A stretch of DNA of 48,700 nt from Thiotrichales bacterium (GCA_022759035.1 JAEMQD010000059.1:1-48700); one strand, 5' to 3'; counted from the stretch's first letter, positions 1 through 8,618 are shown. A program made the numbers and translations. The notes: generated from the sequence alone by a model not told the origin.

Positions 1-17
1 TTGCCAAGGAGGTTGTG

Positions 18-230
18 GTGTTTATAAAGTGGGTTTTATTGTTTAGTGTTGGTTTCGCTCTGTCGGGCTGCGCTTTTGTGGATCGCCACGCTAGTGGTTT
101 ACTTGAGCAAGCGACTAAGCCGAATAGTTGTCGCTCGGAAACACAACGTGAAGAGCCAGACTATACAACAACTGGCAGTTATCGTTGTTCTGGTGGTAAA
201 TGTCACGACTATGGTTGCCGAAGCTATTAG
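18..230 (+). CDS. small lipoprotein of unknown function
   Basis: This encodes a secreted lipoprotein of about 70 residues. The N-terminus is a hydrophobic stretch ending in the lipobox LSGC, so signal peptidase II processing and lipid attachment at that Cys are expected. The mature part is short, polar and carries four further Cys residues, including a CSGGKCHDYGC segment that could form disulfides. A strong Shine-Dalgarno AAGGAGG lies at 6-12. GTG at 18 has better spacing than GTG at 15, so I chose it. The 3' end overlaps the convergent regulator gene by 4 bp. The family is not recognised, and the upstream context is outside the window. Confidence 0.6.
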   Translation: MFIKWVLLFSVGFALSGCAFVDRHASGLLEQATKPNSCRSETQREEPDYTTTGSYRCSGGKCHDYGCRSY

Positions 231-871
231 CTTTGTGATGCTTCAAACTCAGCAATGCCATCTTGCCATTGTGAGGCATTGAATCCTTGTTCGCGTAGAA
301 AAAGAACAGCATCTCTAGCATAGAGGCAGAATGGGCCTCTGCAATAAGCAACAATGGGCGTTTCTTTGTCGAGATGTTGTGTCATTTCTGCTAGTTTCTC
401 AATTGGAAATGATTGTGCAGAAGGCAGATGTTTATGGTTATATTCAGACTCTGGCCGAACATCGATAAGTTGTATTTTTTGCGCTTTACTGAGTGCAATC
501 AGCGAGTTTGTATCTTTAATGTTTGATTTTTTTGGTGTTGCTTCTTCAAACAATAAGGGTAATTCAGGGAATTGATAAGCAGCTAATTGATGTAGTAATA
601 CCCACAACTTACTCACTTTTTCGTCTACTAATTGGTAACGACGATGTTTCCCTTCCGTTTCGCTTGTCACAAGTTTAGCATTTTTGAGTGCTTTTAGATG
701 TGCACTAGTGAGGGCAATACTTAAGTCTGCTTCTTGGGCAAGTTGCTCTACTGTTTTTGGTGCTTGTGCAAGCAGCTCAATTAATTCGAGTCGTTTCGGG
801 CTAGATACGGCTTTTGTTAGACGAGCGACTTGTTCAAATAATTGGTCTTTAAGATGTCTGTTTACTGTCAT
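227..871 (-). CDS. ArsR-family regulator fused to a rhodanese domain
   Basis: This is a two-domain protein of 214 residues. Residues about 1-100 form an ArsR winged helix-turn-helix (SPKRLELIELL, then SIALTSAHLKALKNAKLV). Residues about 120-214 form a rhodanese domain with the LIDVRP motif and an active-site loop YCRGPFC, the probable catalytic Cys being residue 177. The recognition helix lacks the ELCVCDL cysteine motif of metal-sensing ArsR proteins. Known ArsR-rhodanese fusions are usually linked to sulfur or persulfide chemistry; that role is inferred here. A degraded persulfide-dioxygenase-like gene about 1.2 kb away on the same strand fits the idea. A 7-bp inverted repeat lies about 50 bp upstream of the start. 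Confidence 0.85.
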   Translation of the reverse strand: MTVNRHLKDQLFEQVARLTKAVSSPKRLELIELLAQAPKTVEQLAQEADLSIALTSAHLKALKNAKLVTSETEGKHRRYQLVDEKVSKLWVLLHQLAAYQFPELPLLFEEATPKKSNIKDTNSLIALSKAQKIQLIDVRPESEYNHKHLPSAQSFPIEKLAEMTQHLDKETPIVAYCRGPFCLYARDAVLFLREQGFNASQWQDGIAEFEASQS

Positions 872-918
872 AGCTGCGCGTTTTTTTAAGGTTACTATTG
901 ATGATGTTAGAAAGTGTA

Positions 919-941
919 TAACAATCGGTTAAACATTGTTA
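919..941. promoter_or_regulatory. inverted repeat, candidate ArsR-type operator
   Basis: TAACAAT (919-925) and ATTGTTA (935-941) form a perfect 7-bp inverted repeat with a 9-nt AT-rich spacer. It lies 48 bp upstream of the ArsR-rhodanese start, where autoregulatory sites of this family commonly sit. The assignment rests only on symmetry and position. Confidence 0.35.
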
Positions 942-985
942 ACGCATTGCCTAAAACTTAAGCTATAAGGCGAGGATAAGGAAAG

Positions 986-1027
986 CGTAAAATAAGAAAT
1001 AGGATTAGCCATAGCGAGCTAATCCTA
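986..1027 (-). terminator. intrinsic terminator of the alpha/beta hydrolase gene
   Basis: A perfect 10-bp stem (TAGGATTAGC at 1000-1009, GCTAATCCTA at 1018-1027) with an 8-nt loop is followed, reading the minus strand, by a T-rich run (TTTCTTATTTTA). It lies just after the stop codon of the hydrolase gene. Confidence 0.75.
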
Positions 1028-1050
1028 CTGTAAATTGTTTTTAGTATCGT

Positions 1051-1947
1051 TTATTGCAGGAATTTAGCAATTGAAGCAGCGACGTCTTCATTTGCTAAAT
1101 CCATAAAGAAGTGATCAGCACCGTCAATTGTTTCGATTGTCAGGTTTTTTGTGCCTTTTAAAGGTTCCATTCTTGCTGCTAGTTCAGGTACAAATTGATC
1201 TTCTGAAGCAATGAAAACCAAAGTTGGCTTTTTAACGGACTTCAATAGGCTTGGTGTATCAAATTGCGGTTTTACTGTGTAGTAGTCAGCAAATGCTGCT
1301 GCGGTAACTTGCGCTTTTTCACAATAGATGAAGTCGACATCTTTCATCATTTCTTGACCTTTGCCAGCTTTTACCAAGTCTTGTGCTTTTTTCAAAATAG
1401 GTGCTAGCGGTTTGCCATATTTTTCTTGGTAGTCTTTTGCAGATTGCTGCTCGCCTGTTGCTGGAGCAAGTAATACTACTTTATTAATCATGGCGTTATC
1501 TTTTTCATGGGCAAACCATTCAATTTGATTGCCGCCACGAGAGTGGCCAATAAGCGTAACTTGTTTTACGCCTTGTTGTTTTAACCAATTTAACCAGAAA
1601 CCAATTTCAGCCAAGGCATCAGTATGTTTGTGTGTATGTGGCGTAGCACAATCATACTCACCATGTCGGTCGTTTAATCCCAAAGAAAGATTCATAGAGA
1701 GGGTGCTAATACCCAATTTTGCTAAATTTTCTTGTAATGCAATGTAGTTAGAGCGTCCGTTATGGGTTAATGTTCCATGCAGCAGCAAAGCAACTTTGTC
1801 GCCAAAACTTTTGCCATCGGCGAATACTAAGTTGGCATTTACGGTTTGACCATTAAACGTTTGTTTAATTTCTTCTGCTTGCGTAGCCATGCTAAATAGG
1901 CCTAATACAGCAAATATTATGGCAAATAAAGATCCTTTAAGTCCCAT
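1051..1947 (-). CDS. secreted alpha/beta hydrolase
   Basis: This encodes a 298-residue alpha/beta-hydrolase-fold protein with an N-terminal signal peptide (hydrophobic residues 8-22, ending ATQAEE), so it is probably periplasmic or secreted. The nucleophile elbow is GHSRGG (Ser near residue 135). Candidate partners are the Asp in the VFIASEDQFVPE segment and the His in GADHFF near the C-terminus, which completes a Ser-Asp-His triad. The early LLHGTLTHNGRSNY segment is the usual oxyanion-side HG motif. The substrate cannot be told from sequence. It resembles proteins annotated as DUF3530 or generic hydrolases. The Shine-Dalgarno TGAGGAAA precedes the ATG. The gene appears to be a single-gene unit ending at the hairpin at 1000-1027. 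Confidence 0.8.
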   Translation of the reverse strand: MGLKGSLFAIIFAVLGLFSMATQAEEIKQTFNGQTVNANLVFADGKSFGDKVALLLHGTLTHNGRSNYIALQENLAKLGISTLSMNLSLGLNDRHGEYDCATPHTHKHTDALAEIGFWLNWLKQQGVKQVTLIGHSRGGNQIEWFAHEKDNAMINKVVLLAPATGEQQSAKDYQEKYGKPLAPILKKAQDLVKAGKGQEMMKDVDFIYCEKAQVTAAAFADYYTVKPQFDTPSLLKSVKKPTLVFIASEDQFVPELAARMEPLKGTKNLTIETIDGADHFFMDLANEDVAASIAKFLQ

Positions 1948-2055
1948 TTTAATTTCCTCAGGATTGTGTTTTTATTGACGCGACAGCGATAAGTTTAATG
2001 GCCGCTATTGCATTGCTTTTATTGTGAACGACATTAGGATAATCTTTTTTCTATA

Positions 2056-2463
2056 TTAAGTGCAAGGTAGGCGCCACTGGCGATGTAAATTAACAAAAGA
2101 TCCTATTGCTAATGTTGCAATGTCATGAATCATACATAGACGCCATTGTTGAATGTGATGAAGTTCTTTGCTTTCTGGTGCTTGTAACGCAATCGACGTG
2201 ACCTTGTCGATAAATTGTGCTTTGTTGCGAATGAGATTAGGGTTGTGGCGTTTCTCAAAACCGATGGTGGACGAGGGTTTGCCGCTAATACCACCACCGC
2301 AGACGTTCCAGTTTTTTCTGCTAATTCGCGACCGCCAGAGTAATGATCTGCGTGAAGATGTGTGTCAATGACATAAATTATATTGACGCCTTTTTACGTT
2401 ACCATTTGCATAAAGCCATTGACGTCTTCAGTTAGGACACCAACAGCAATTGCGTATCGTTAA
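2056..2463 (-). pseudogene. decayed metallo-beta-lactamase-fold gene (persulfide-dioxygenase-like)
   Basis: The 633 bases between the hydrolase and the DUF3147 gene hold no intact gene, but the minus strand keeps pieces of a metallo-beta-lactamase-fold enzyme. One frame reads [20 protein letters not shown], which carries the HxHxDH metal-binding motif. An in-frame TAA lies a few codons before it and no start is visible. The other half is in a different frame: [13 protein letters not shown] followed by an AQFIDKV segment, which resembles the C-terminal part of ETHE1-like persulfide dioxygenases. The middle of the enzyme is missing, so there has been an internal deletion plus frameshift. Identification is by motif recognition only. 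The rest of 1948-2580 shows nothing else I can support. Confidence 0.7.
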
Positions 2464-2580
2464 AACAATTATTTTAATGATAGTCAATTACATTAAAATA
2501 AATATTTAAATGTTGGTTGTTTGTGGTGTTGTTCTAGTGATAGAATGGATACAAGTAAACGATGCGCACTGGGGTGTTGG

Positions 2581-2931
2581 ATGACATGGATTGTGGCCAA
2601 GTATTTACTTACGGCGGGTATGGTTGTGCTGATTTCTGAAATAGCAAAACGTAGTGATAAAGCAGGCGGATTGATTGCGGCTTTACCCTTAATTACAATC
2701 ATGACGCTCGTTTGGTTGTACCTAGAAGGGCAGACGCAAGAAAAAATTGCCAACCATGCGTGGTATACCTTTTGGTATGTCGTGCCAACCTTGCCGATGT
2801 TTTTACTCTTTCCGCATTTGTTATCACGCGTTGGTTTTTGGAGTGCGTTGGCTATCAGTGCTGTGGTAACAATGGTTTTATTTGTCCTTTTTGTGTGGCT
2901 TGTCCGTCAATTTGGTATCGAGTTGCTGTAA
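2581..2931 (+). CDS. DUF3147-type membrane protein
   Basis: This is an integral membrane protein of about 116 residues with four predicted hydrophobic segments. The N-terminal pattern (VLISEIAKRSDKAGGLIAALP) followed by a TLVWLY segment and a WYVVPTLPMFLLFP segment matches small gammaproteobacterial DUF3147 proteins. An upstream in-frame start at 2521 exists, but the extra residues are polar and Cys-rich and break the family pattern, so I used ATG 2581. It ends 29 bp before the MoxR gene and could be its first co-transcribed partner. No function is known for the family. Confidence 0.65.
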   Translation: MTWIVAKYLLTAGMVVLISEIAKRSDKAGGLIAALPLITIMTLVWLYLEGQTQEKIANHAWYTFWYVVPTLPMFLLFPHLLSRVGFWSALAISAVVTMVLFVLFVWLVRQFGIELL

Positions 2932-2960
2932 GGCGTAGTTAACATAGCAGGTAGTTAAAT

Positions 2961-3920
2961 ATGGAACAAAAAAATAACTGGCTAACCTTAAAAGAACAAC
3001 TTGCTAGCGTTATCGTCGGTCAAGAGGTATTGATTGAACGTTTGATGATTGCTTTGTTGGCAGGCGGTCATGTGTTATTGGAAGGTGCGCCAGGATTAGC
3101 CAAAACAACGGCGGTTAAGGTCTTGTCTCAGGCGGTTAATTTAGATTTTGTTCGTATTCAGTTTACACCCGATTTAATGCCTTCAGATATTACAGGCTCC
3201 GAGGTGTTAGACAGAGATTCTGGGCAAATGCGTTTTGTTAAGGGACCGTTGTTTCACCAATTGACTTTGGCAGATGAGATTAATCGAGCGCCACCTAAAG
3301 TGCAATCGGCTTTGTTAGAGGCGATGGCGGAAGGTCAAGTGTCTGTGGGTGGACAAACCTATGCGTTAGACCCCTTATTTTTTGTCGTTGCCACACAAAA
3401 CCCATTAGAGCATAGTGGCACTTATCCTTTGCCAGAAGCGCAGATGGATCGTTTTATGTTGCACGTTAAGCTAGATTTTCCGAGCGCTGATGAGGAATTG
3501 ATTATTTTACAACGTGTACGATCTGGTGCGTTTAGTCAGAAAGCAACCTTATCTTCTTTTGATTTGGCGACATTGACGTCGGCAAGAGCACAAGTTGCTA
3601 ACATGCATATTGATTTAAGCTTGCAACAGTATTTAGTTCGATTAATTGCTGCAACACGTCAACCAGAGTTGGTAGCGGAATCGTTACGCGATACGATAGC
3701 TGTTCCTGCCAGTCCTCGAGCAACGTTAGCCTTGGCGCAGGCAGCAAGCGCAAGAGCATTAATGACGGGGCGTGACTACGTGACACCTGAAGACATCGTT
3801 GTTTTATTGCCAGATGTGCTACGCCATCGTATTCATTTATCAGCTAAAGCAAGAACGCAAAAACTAACGGTAGACGATTGGGTACAACAGGTGTTGGATC
3901 GTGTCACCTTGGCCATTTAA
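2961..3920 (+). CDS. MoxR-family AAA+ ATPase
   Basis: This is a 319-residue MoxR ATPase. Walker A is GAPGLAKT (residues 42-49) and Walker B with the following motif is LADEINRAPPKVQSALLEAM. A sensor-1 segment VVATQNPLEHSGTYPLPEAQ and the conserved DRFML follow. The C-terminal lid carries SPRATLALAQAASA. MoxR proteins are chaperone-like ATPases that typically act with VWA proteins encoded next to them, as here with two downstream VWA genes. The length is normal for the family. It is the first clear gene of a five-gene overlapping operon; the next reading frame starts 20 bp before this stop. Confidence 0.93.
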   Translation: MEQKNNWLTLKEQLASVIVGQEVLIERLMIALLAGGHVLLEGAPGLAKTTAVKVLSQAVNLDFVRIQFTPDLMPSDITGSEVLDRDSGQMRFVKGPLFHQLTLADEINRAPPKVQSALLEAMAEGQVSVGGQTYALDPLFFVVATQNPLEHSGTYPLPEAQMDRFMLHVKLDFPSADEELIILQRVRSGAFSQKATLSSFDLATLTSARAQVANMHIDLSLQQYLVRLIAATRQPELVAESLRDTIAVPASPRATLALAQAASARALMTGRDYVTPEDIVVLLPDVLRHRIHLSAKARTQKLTVDDWVQQVLDRVTLAI

Positions 3921-4782
3921 CAATTGGTTGTCATCGCTAGATGATGCTGTATCTGCTTTGCCAGAGGCTTTGTGCTGCTTTTATGGGCAAGGAGAAGGGT
4001 TGCGTCACGGAGAATTTTCTGGCGCTTTATTGGAGCCGGGCGTTGATGTGGAAGAAAGTCGCATTTACCAACTAGGTGATTCGGTAAGACATATCAACTG
4101 GCGCTTAACAGCACGATCAGATCAGGTTTTTGTTAAATATCAAACGAAACCAACTGAAGTGCGAGCACGTTTGCTCATTGATTTACGTGATTCTGCGTGG
4201 CAAGGTACTAGGTTGCGATTGAAAGCTGAGCAAATCGTGCGTGTTGCTTTTTATGTGGCACGAACTTTGGCAAAAGTGATGGTTGTTGATAGTCAAATTT
4301 GGTCCAGCGATGCGCCTAATCTACCAGTATTGCGTGGGCTTTCGCGCTGGCATAGTTGGTGTGAGGCGTGGCCTCCTTTGCTGGCGAAAATGGCAACGGA
4401 TCCTTCTAATCCAGCATTGCCTTTGGCTGATGCCCTATTAAATACAAACGCACAAAATTGTGTCGTAGTTTCGGATTTATTAGATTGGGATGATGCCCTT
4501 GAAACGCGTTTTCTAGAAACGCGGCAGCGCGGGCAGGTAATTTTGATTCATGTGTTAGATAGCGCAGACGTTAGTTTGCCGCAAATAACGGGCATTCAAT
4601 TGGGTGAAAAGGCATTATCTTTATCCGCCCAAGATCAAATACTGGCCTATGAGCAACAGATGCGAGCTTACTGTGACAAAATTCGTGACTGGTGTGCCGT
4701 AATGGATATCGACTATCATCCTTTGTGGGCAGATGCCGAGCTGACGCAATTAGCCGTTCAAAGCAGTTGGTCGCAAATATGA
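3901..4782 (+). CDS. DUF58 domain protein
   Basis: This 293-residue protein carries the DUF58 signature: GEFSGALLEPGVDVEESRIYQ-type residues early, then DSVRHINWRLTARSDQVFVK. The remainder has a VWA-like fold (LLIDLRDSAWQG; later VVVSDLLDWDD). DUF58 proteins are encoded almost invariably between MoxR and BatA-type VWA genes and are thought to take part in MoxR-dependent assembly or maturation; the specific client here is unknown. The start is GTG 3901, inside the end of the MoxR gene (20-bp overlap). The stop TGA overlaps the ATG of the next gene (ATGA), so translational coupling is likely. Confidence 0.88.
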   Translation: MSPWPFNNWLSSLDDAVSALPEALCCFYGQGEGLRHGEFSGALLEPGVDVEESRIYQLGDSVRHINWRLTARSDQVFVKYQTKPTEVRARLLIDLRDSAWQGTRLRLKAEQIVRVAFYVARTLAKVMVVDSQIWSSDAPNLPVLRGLSRWHSWCEAWPPLLAKMATDPSNPALPLADALLNTNAQNCVVVSDLLDWDDALETRFLETRQRGQVILIHVLDSADVSLPQITGIQLGEKALSLSAQDQILAYEQQMRAYCDKIRDWCAVMDIDYHPLWADAELTQLAVQSSWSQI

Positions 4783-5771
4783 ATGGTAAGCTCGTACTAT
4801 TAATGCCGCACATGTTGTGGTTGTTTGTACCGATGTTCGTGTGGTTTGTGATGAGTCGATTTCATTGGCAATTTCTGCCTACGATTCGTTTAAAACACGC
4901 CTTTGTTGATCGTTTCTTTGTGCCAGAGCACATAAAGTCATCTATAAACCTACCAAAATTTAGCTGGCTAACAGTAGCAATATTGCTTATTTTTTTACTT
5001 GCTCAACCTGTGTGGCAAACCAATTCATCGCAGCGCGTGCTGCCACTTTCTCAAGCAGATGGTAATTTAGTCGTTGAAACGTCTGTTAGTTTGCTCTTAA
5101 AGGAACAATCGGGAAAAACACGTCTTGCACAGGTGCAAGACTTTGTAGACCAACTAGCACAACAACGTGCTAAAAATGCGCGCACTGGTCTTGTTGTATT
5201 TGCCGACGATGTTTATCCCGTATTACCGCTAACGGAAGATATGACACTAGTGTCCGCAATGGTTAAAAGATTAGATGCTGCTTTTGCAGGTCGAGAGGAT
5301 TCGGCAATACTCGAAGCGTTGCAATTTGCTGGTTGGCAACTGGCGGAAAGTGGCGCCAATAAAACAACTTCTTGGTTGTTGTTGGTAACCGATGGTGCGC
5401 ATGCGCCAACAAGAGGCCAGTTGCAAGAGGTAATGCCTTGGTTACAACAGCATCATATTGCTGTACATGTTTTATTGTTGGGAAGCGATGTAACTTTGCA
5501 AACAACAGATGCTTCTGGACTGCTTTACATGGCGCGCAACAGAGAGATGGGTGAAGCAATGGCCGCTTATGGTGCCTCTGTTACTGATGTTGAAGATAAC
5601 GTTGCAGTAAAAAACTTAATTGAGCAGTTAACGAAAAAAGTACAGCAAACAGCGACAGAGATCGATCAACAGACTAAAAACAATACCGATTTGTCTACTT
5701 ACTTGTTACTTCTTGCTTTAGGTGTCTGGCTACTGTCATGGTTGGGCGAGGTCGCTCGTGCTCTTCGCTAG
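4779..5771 (+). CDS. BatA-like VWA-domain membrane protein
   Basis: This is a 330-residue protein with two N-terminal membrane segments (about 10-25 and 62-76), a central von Willebrand factor A domain and a C-terminal membrane helix (LLLLALGVWLLSWLG), the architecture of BatA/BatB proteins. The metal-ion-dependent adhesion site is altered: the first motif reads E100-T-S102-V-S104 where DxSxS is usual, although LLLVTDGAH provides a later Asp. The start is ATG 4779, in the ATGA overlap with the DUF58 stop. A longer in-frame extension to 4692 lies inside the preceding gene and adds only non-membrane residues, so I rejected it. Confidence 0.85.
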   Translation: MNGKLVLLMPHMLWLFVPMFVWFVMSRFHWQFLPTIRLKHAFVDRFFVPEHIKSSINLPKFSWLTVAILLIFLLAQPVWQTNSSQRVLPLSQADGNLVVETSVSLLLKEQSGKTRLAQVQDFVDQLAQQRAKNARTGLVVFADDVYPVLPLTEDMTLVSAMVKRLDAAFAGREDSAILEALQFAGWQLAESGANKTTSWLLLVTDGAHAPTRGQLQEVMPWLQQHHIAVHVLLLGSDVTLQTTDASGLLYMARNREMGEAMAAYGASVTDVEDNVAVKNLIEQLTKKVQQTATEIDQQTKNNTDLSTYLLLLALGVWLLSWLGEVARALR

Positions 5772-7416
5772 TTTTTATTTTCAATCTCCCTCGTGGCTAC
5801 TGCTGGTTGTTTTACCATTGTTGCTTGGCTGGGGCTATTGGTTATGGTCGAATCGGCAATTGAAGCGCTATTGCGCACCAATATTGCAAAAACAGATGCT
5901 ATTATCATCATGGTCGTGGCGATCACTGCCTTGGCGCTGGTTTATGATCTGGCTATTGATGGTGATTGCTTTAGCACAACCTATGTGGTTATCGGCAAAG
6001 GCCAAGTATGGCCATCAGCCCGTTCAATGGGTGGCGGTTGTTGATGTCTCACGTTCTATGCGCGGCAACGATTTGCCGCCCTCTCGTTTGCAACAAGTAC
6101 GTTGGGCGCTAGAGTCTTTGGCGCAGGAATGGCAACCAGGAGATCAGGCAGGGCTAGTCGTGTTTTCTGGAAGTCACCATTGGCTCGTACCACTGACTTA
6201 TGACAAAGCGCTTTGGTTGTCTGGGGTTTCATTAATTGAACCAGATATGTTGCCGTTACAAGGCAGCTTACTTGTGCCAACAGTTCAAGCTGTGGCACAA
6301 CAAATCGATCAGCATACGCATCTCGTTATTTTTACTGATGGCGGTGATTCAACTACGTTATCAGCGAGTGGGTTAACGCCATTGAAACACGCGGGTGCCT
6401 TAATTGGTGTCGGTACGTTGTTAGGGGTTATGCAACAGACGATCGATGCCGTCGATATGGGAAAAACCGTTTTACCCGAGCAAGCCCTTAAGCTTATGGC
6501 CAATAATTGGCAATTGTCTTATCTTAATTTGGCAGATGCTGGGACAAATAGTGTTGCGGACTTGTTAACTACTTGGCGTCAGCAACAGCCGTTGATTAGT
6601 GATGCGGGATTAACGGGGCAATCGTTACAGACATTATTTATATTTTTAACTTTGTTTGTTTGGTTCAGTTTTGGTTCAGTTAGGTTGGATCGTAATCGTA
6701 CTAGTATTATGTTACTTCCTTTGCTGTTAGTGTTTTGTACGACTCAACCGAATAATGCGATGGCAGGTTCTGAAAATAAAGAAATTAAATTCAATCAGTT
6801 ATATCAAACGGCAGAAATCGCCTTGACAGCAAAACACTATGAACAAGCTGCGCAATTGGCGAATGCGGCATTTAGTGCGGCGTTTTCTGCTCAAGATCAA
6901 GCCAAGGCATTGGTTCTGCTTGGCGATAGTTTAATGGCTCAATCACAATGGTTTACAGCAGGCCAAGCACTGCGTGGCGCGATTGCGCACGATGCAACCT
7001 TGACCGAAAGCTTAACTCCTAAAATACGTTTTATTTTAACCAAGTTACCCAAGCCGTTAGAAAAAAGTGATACACCAAGTAAAGCAGGTAATCGATTTGA
7101 AGGAATCGTTTCTGATTGGAATGAAGCGAGTCTGGCTTGGGAAACCAAAGATGTTTTGCGTGAAGATACAACAAACAACAATCCAGTCATTTCCCAGTCA
7201 TCAGAGCCTAATCCGCTTTCTTCTGCTGTTCGTTTGCCTATTGATGCGATACAACAAGCAGCGGAGCAAAAGCGCCAAGCATGGATATTGTCGGGTGAAA
7301 TGCGCAAAACACAACAAGAAAAACAGCTGTTTTATCGTCGTCTATTTAGTTTAGAAGCCGGTTTGGCTGCGGTACAAGATAAGCCAATACCAATAGATGG
7401 GGTTAACCCATGGTGA
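5758..7416 (+). CDS. VWA plus TPR protein (BatB/BatC-type fusion)
   Basis: This protein of about 552 residues begins with two membrane segments (about 11-30 and 60-78). A VWA domain with an intact MIDAS motif follows (D96-V-S98-R-S100, later VIFTDGGDS). A third membrane helix near residue 300 is followed by a soluble region with TPR-like helices (YEQAAQLANAAFSAAF; AKALVLLGDSLMAQSQW). Elsewhere these parts are often separate BatB and BatC genes. The C-terminal 100 residues are polar and low in complexity. GTG 5758 overlaps the previous stop by 14 bp and has a GCGAGG ribosome site; GTG 5722 is possible but extends further into the upstream gene. It probably works with MoxR at the inner membrane, with domains exposed to the periplasm. 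Confidence 0.85.
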   Translation: MLFASFYFQSPSWLLLVVLPLLLGWGYWLWSNRQLKRYCAPILQKQMLLSSWSWRSLPWRWFMIWLLMVIALAQPMWLSAKAKYGHQPVQWVAVVDVSRSMRGNDLPPSRLQQVRWALESLAQEWQPGDQAGLVVFSGSHHWLVPLTYDKALWLSGVSLIEPDMLPLQGSLLVPTVQAVAQQIDQHTHLVIFTDGGDSTTLSASGLTPLKHAGALIGVGTLLGVMQQTIDAVDMGKTVLPEQALKLMANNWQLSYLNLADAGTNSVADLLTTWRQQQPLISDAGLTGQSLQTLFIFLTLFVWFSFGSVRLDRNRTSIMLLPLLLVFCTTQPNNAMAGSENKEIKFNQLYQTAEIALTAKHYEQAAQLANAAFSAAFSAQDQAKALVLLGDSLMAQSQWFTAGQALRGAIAHDATLTESLTPKIRFILTKLPKPLEKSDTPSKAGNRFEGIVSDWNEASLAWETKDVLREDTTNNNPVISQSSEPNPLSSAVRLPIDAIQQAAEQKRQAWILSGEMRKTQQEKQLFYRRLFSLEAGLAAVQDKPIPIDGVNPW

Positions 7417-8618
7417 TCAAGTCGCTCATCCAATTTTTATTGTTATCTGTGTGTGTGACTTCACTTAACGCACAAGAAGTTGCGCCAGAATCAGCTTCTG
7501 AAAGGATGTTATTGGAACAAAATATTATTATTTCTCGACATCCTGTTGCCGTGCATGTTTGGCTAGAGGCTAGACAATTTTTTCAACAACAAGCCGTGCG
7601 CGTTCATGTTCGAGCAGACTATCCTAGTGTCATGCGTTATTTATCTTTGCAAGCACTGTCAACAGCAGATAAACATTGGACGACAGCGCAAGTTACGCCA
7701 GAGCCTGAGGTTAAACAGATGGCTAATGTCGTGCAAGCAGAGTGGTGTGTGGTGCTGTTTCCGAAAACGGTTGGTATTTATAGTTTACCAAGGCTGCAAC
7801 TGCTTGTTGAAGGTGAAGGGATGTCGCGTCAGTTATTGGCATTGCCAGAGATGACATTGCGTATTATGCCATTGCCCGTATATGTACCTACCGAGGCGAT
7901 TGTTGGCGAATTGTTAGATGAGCATGTTGAATCAACAAATTCATTGTTTGGTGTGGTCGGTTCTATCTTTCAGCGTCAAATTAATTTAACTTTAAAAGAT
8001 GTGATGCCAGATGATTTAATGTTGTCCAGCATTGAAGGCGAGGCAATTGCTGAAATTTCGCCATTAATACAAATGAACCAAGTAACATGGCAAGCACAAC
8101 ACCTTGTTTCGAGTTGGTCTATTTGGCAACCTTGGCGGTTACAGCTCGCGGGTAGTTGGTCTTTGCTTCCACAAGACGTGTGGGTGTTTAATCCAGAAAC
8201 TTGGCAAGTGCAACATGTTCAATGGTCAGCATTAAATGGCTATGCCATACCTGTTTGGTTAAAAAACTTGCTATTGGGCATAGCAATGATGGTTGTGTTG
8301 CTAGCGGTGTTATGGCTGTTAATCAAGTTGCGCTGTTATATCAATAGACGACACTATATTGTAGGCATCAAAAAAACAGCCGACGCACTGCAATTACGAG
8401 ATTTTTTAATTCAACAATGGCAACTATCTGAAGCGATCCCTTTAGCGCATCAGACACAAAACTTACCTATTTTTTCAGAGAGCATTGCGCTCGAATCACT
8501 TATTTTTTCTGGTGATTTGCTTTATGGCGAAGCGTTTGACGTGAATAAGCGCGCTTTTATAGAAAAATCACAATTATTTCATGATTGCAATCTTTCTTTT
8601 GGGCGATTTTTCGGATAG
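7410..8618 (+). CDS. BatD-like membrane protein
   Basis: This 402-residue protein has an N-terminal signal peptide (LIQFLLLSVCVTSLNAQ). A beta-rich periplasmic region of about 260 residues includes ARQFFQQQAVRVHVRADY, typical of BatD beginnings. One transmembrane helix (LLLGIAMMVVLLAVLWLLIKL) and a cytoplasmic tail of about 100 residues follow. BatD proteins accompany BatA/BatB/MoxR sets. The match is by architecture and position rather than a strict motif. The start overlaps the preceding stop by 7 bp. It closes the operon; 31 bp separate it from the efflux operon, so read-through is possible and no terminator hairpin is evident. Confidence 0.75.
   Translation: MVIKSLIQFLLLSVCVTSLNAQEVAPESASERMLLEQNIIISRHPVAVHVWLEARQFFQQQAVRVHVRADYPSVMRYLSLQALSTADKHWTTAQVTPEPEVKQMANVVQAEWCVVLFPKTVGIYSLPRLQLLVEGEGMSRQLLALPEMTLRIMPLPVYVPTEAIVGELLDEHVESTNSLFGVVGSIFQRQINLTLKDVMPDDLMLSSIEGEAIAEISPLIQMNQVTWQAQHLVSSWSIWQPWRLQLAGSWSLLPQDVWVFNPETWQVQHVQWSALNGYAIPVWLKNLLLGIAMMVVLLAVLWLLIKLRCYINRRHYIVGIKKTADALQLRDFLIQQWQLSEAIPLAHQTQNLPIFSESIALESLIFSGDLLYGEAFDVNKRAFIEKSQLFHDCNLSFGRFFG

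Noticed and set aside
2168-2371. Plus-strand reading frame of 67 codons in the gap before DUF3147
   Set aside because: It is the reverse of the decayed MBL-fold gene, whose motifs are read on the minus strand.
4692-4778. 29-residue N-terminal extension of the BatA-like gene
   Set aside because: It lies inside the DUF58 gene, and ATG 4779 in the ATGA overlap gives the usual membrane-helix start.
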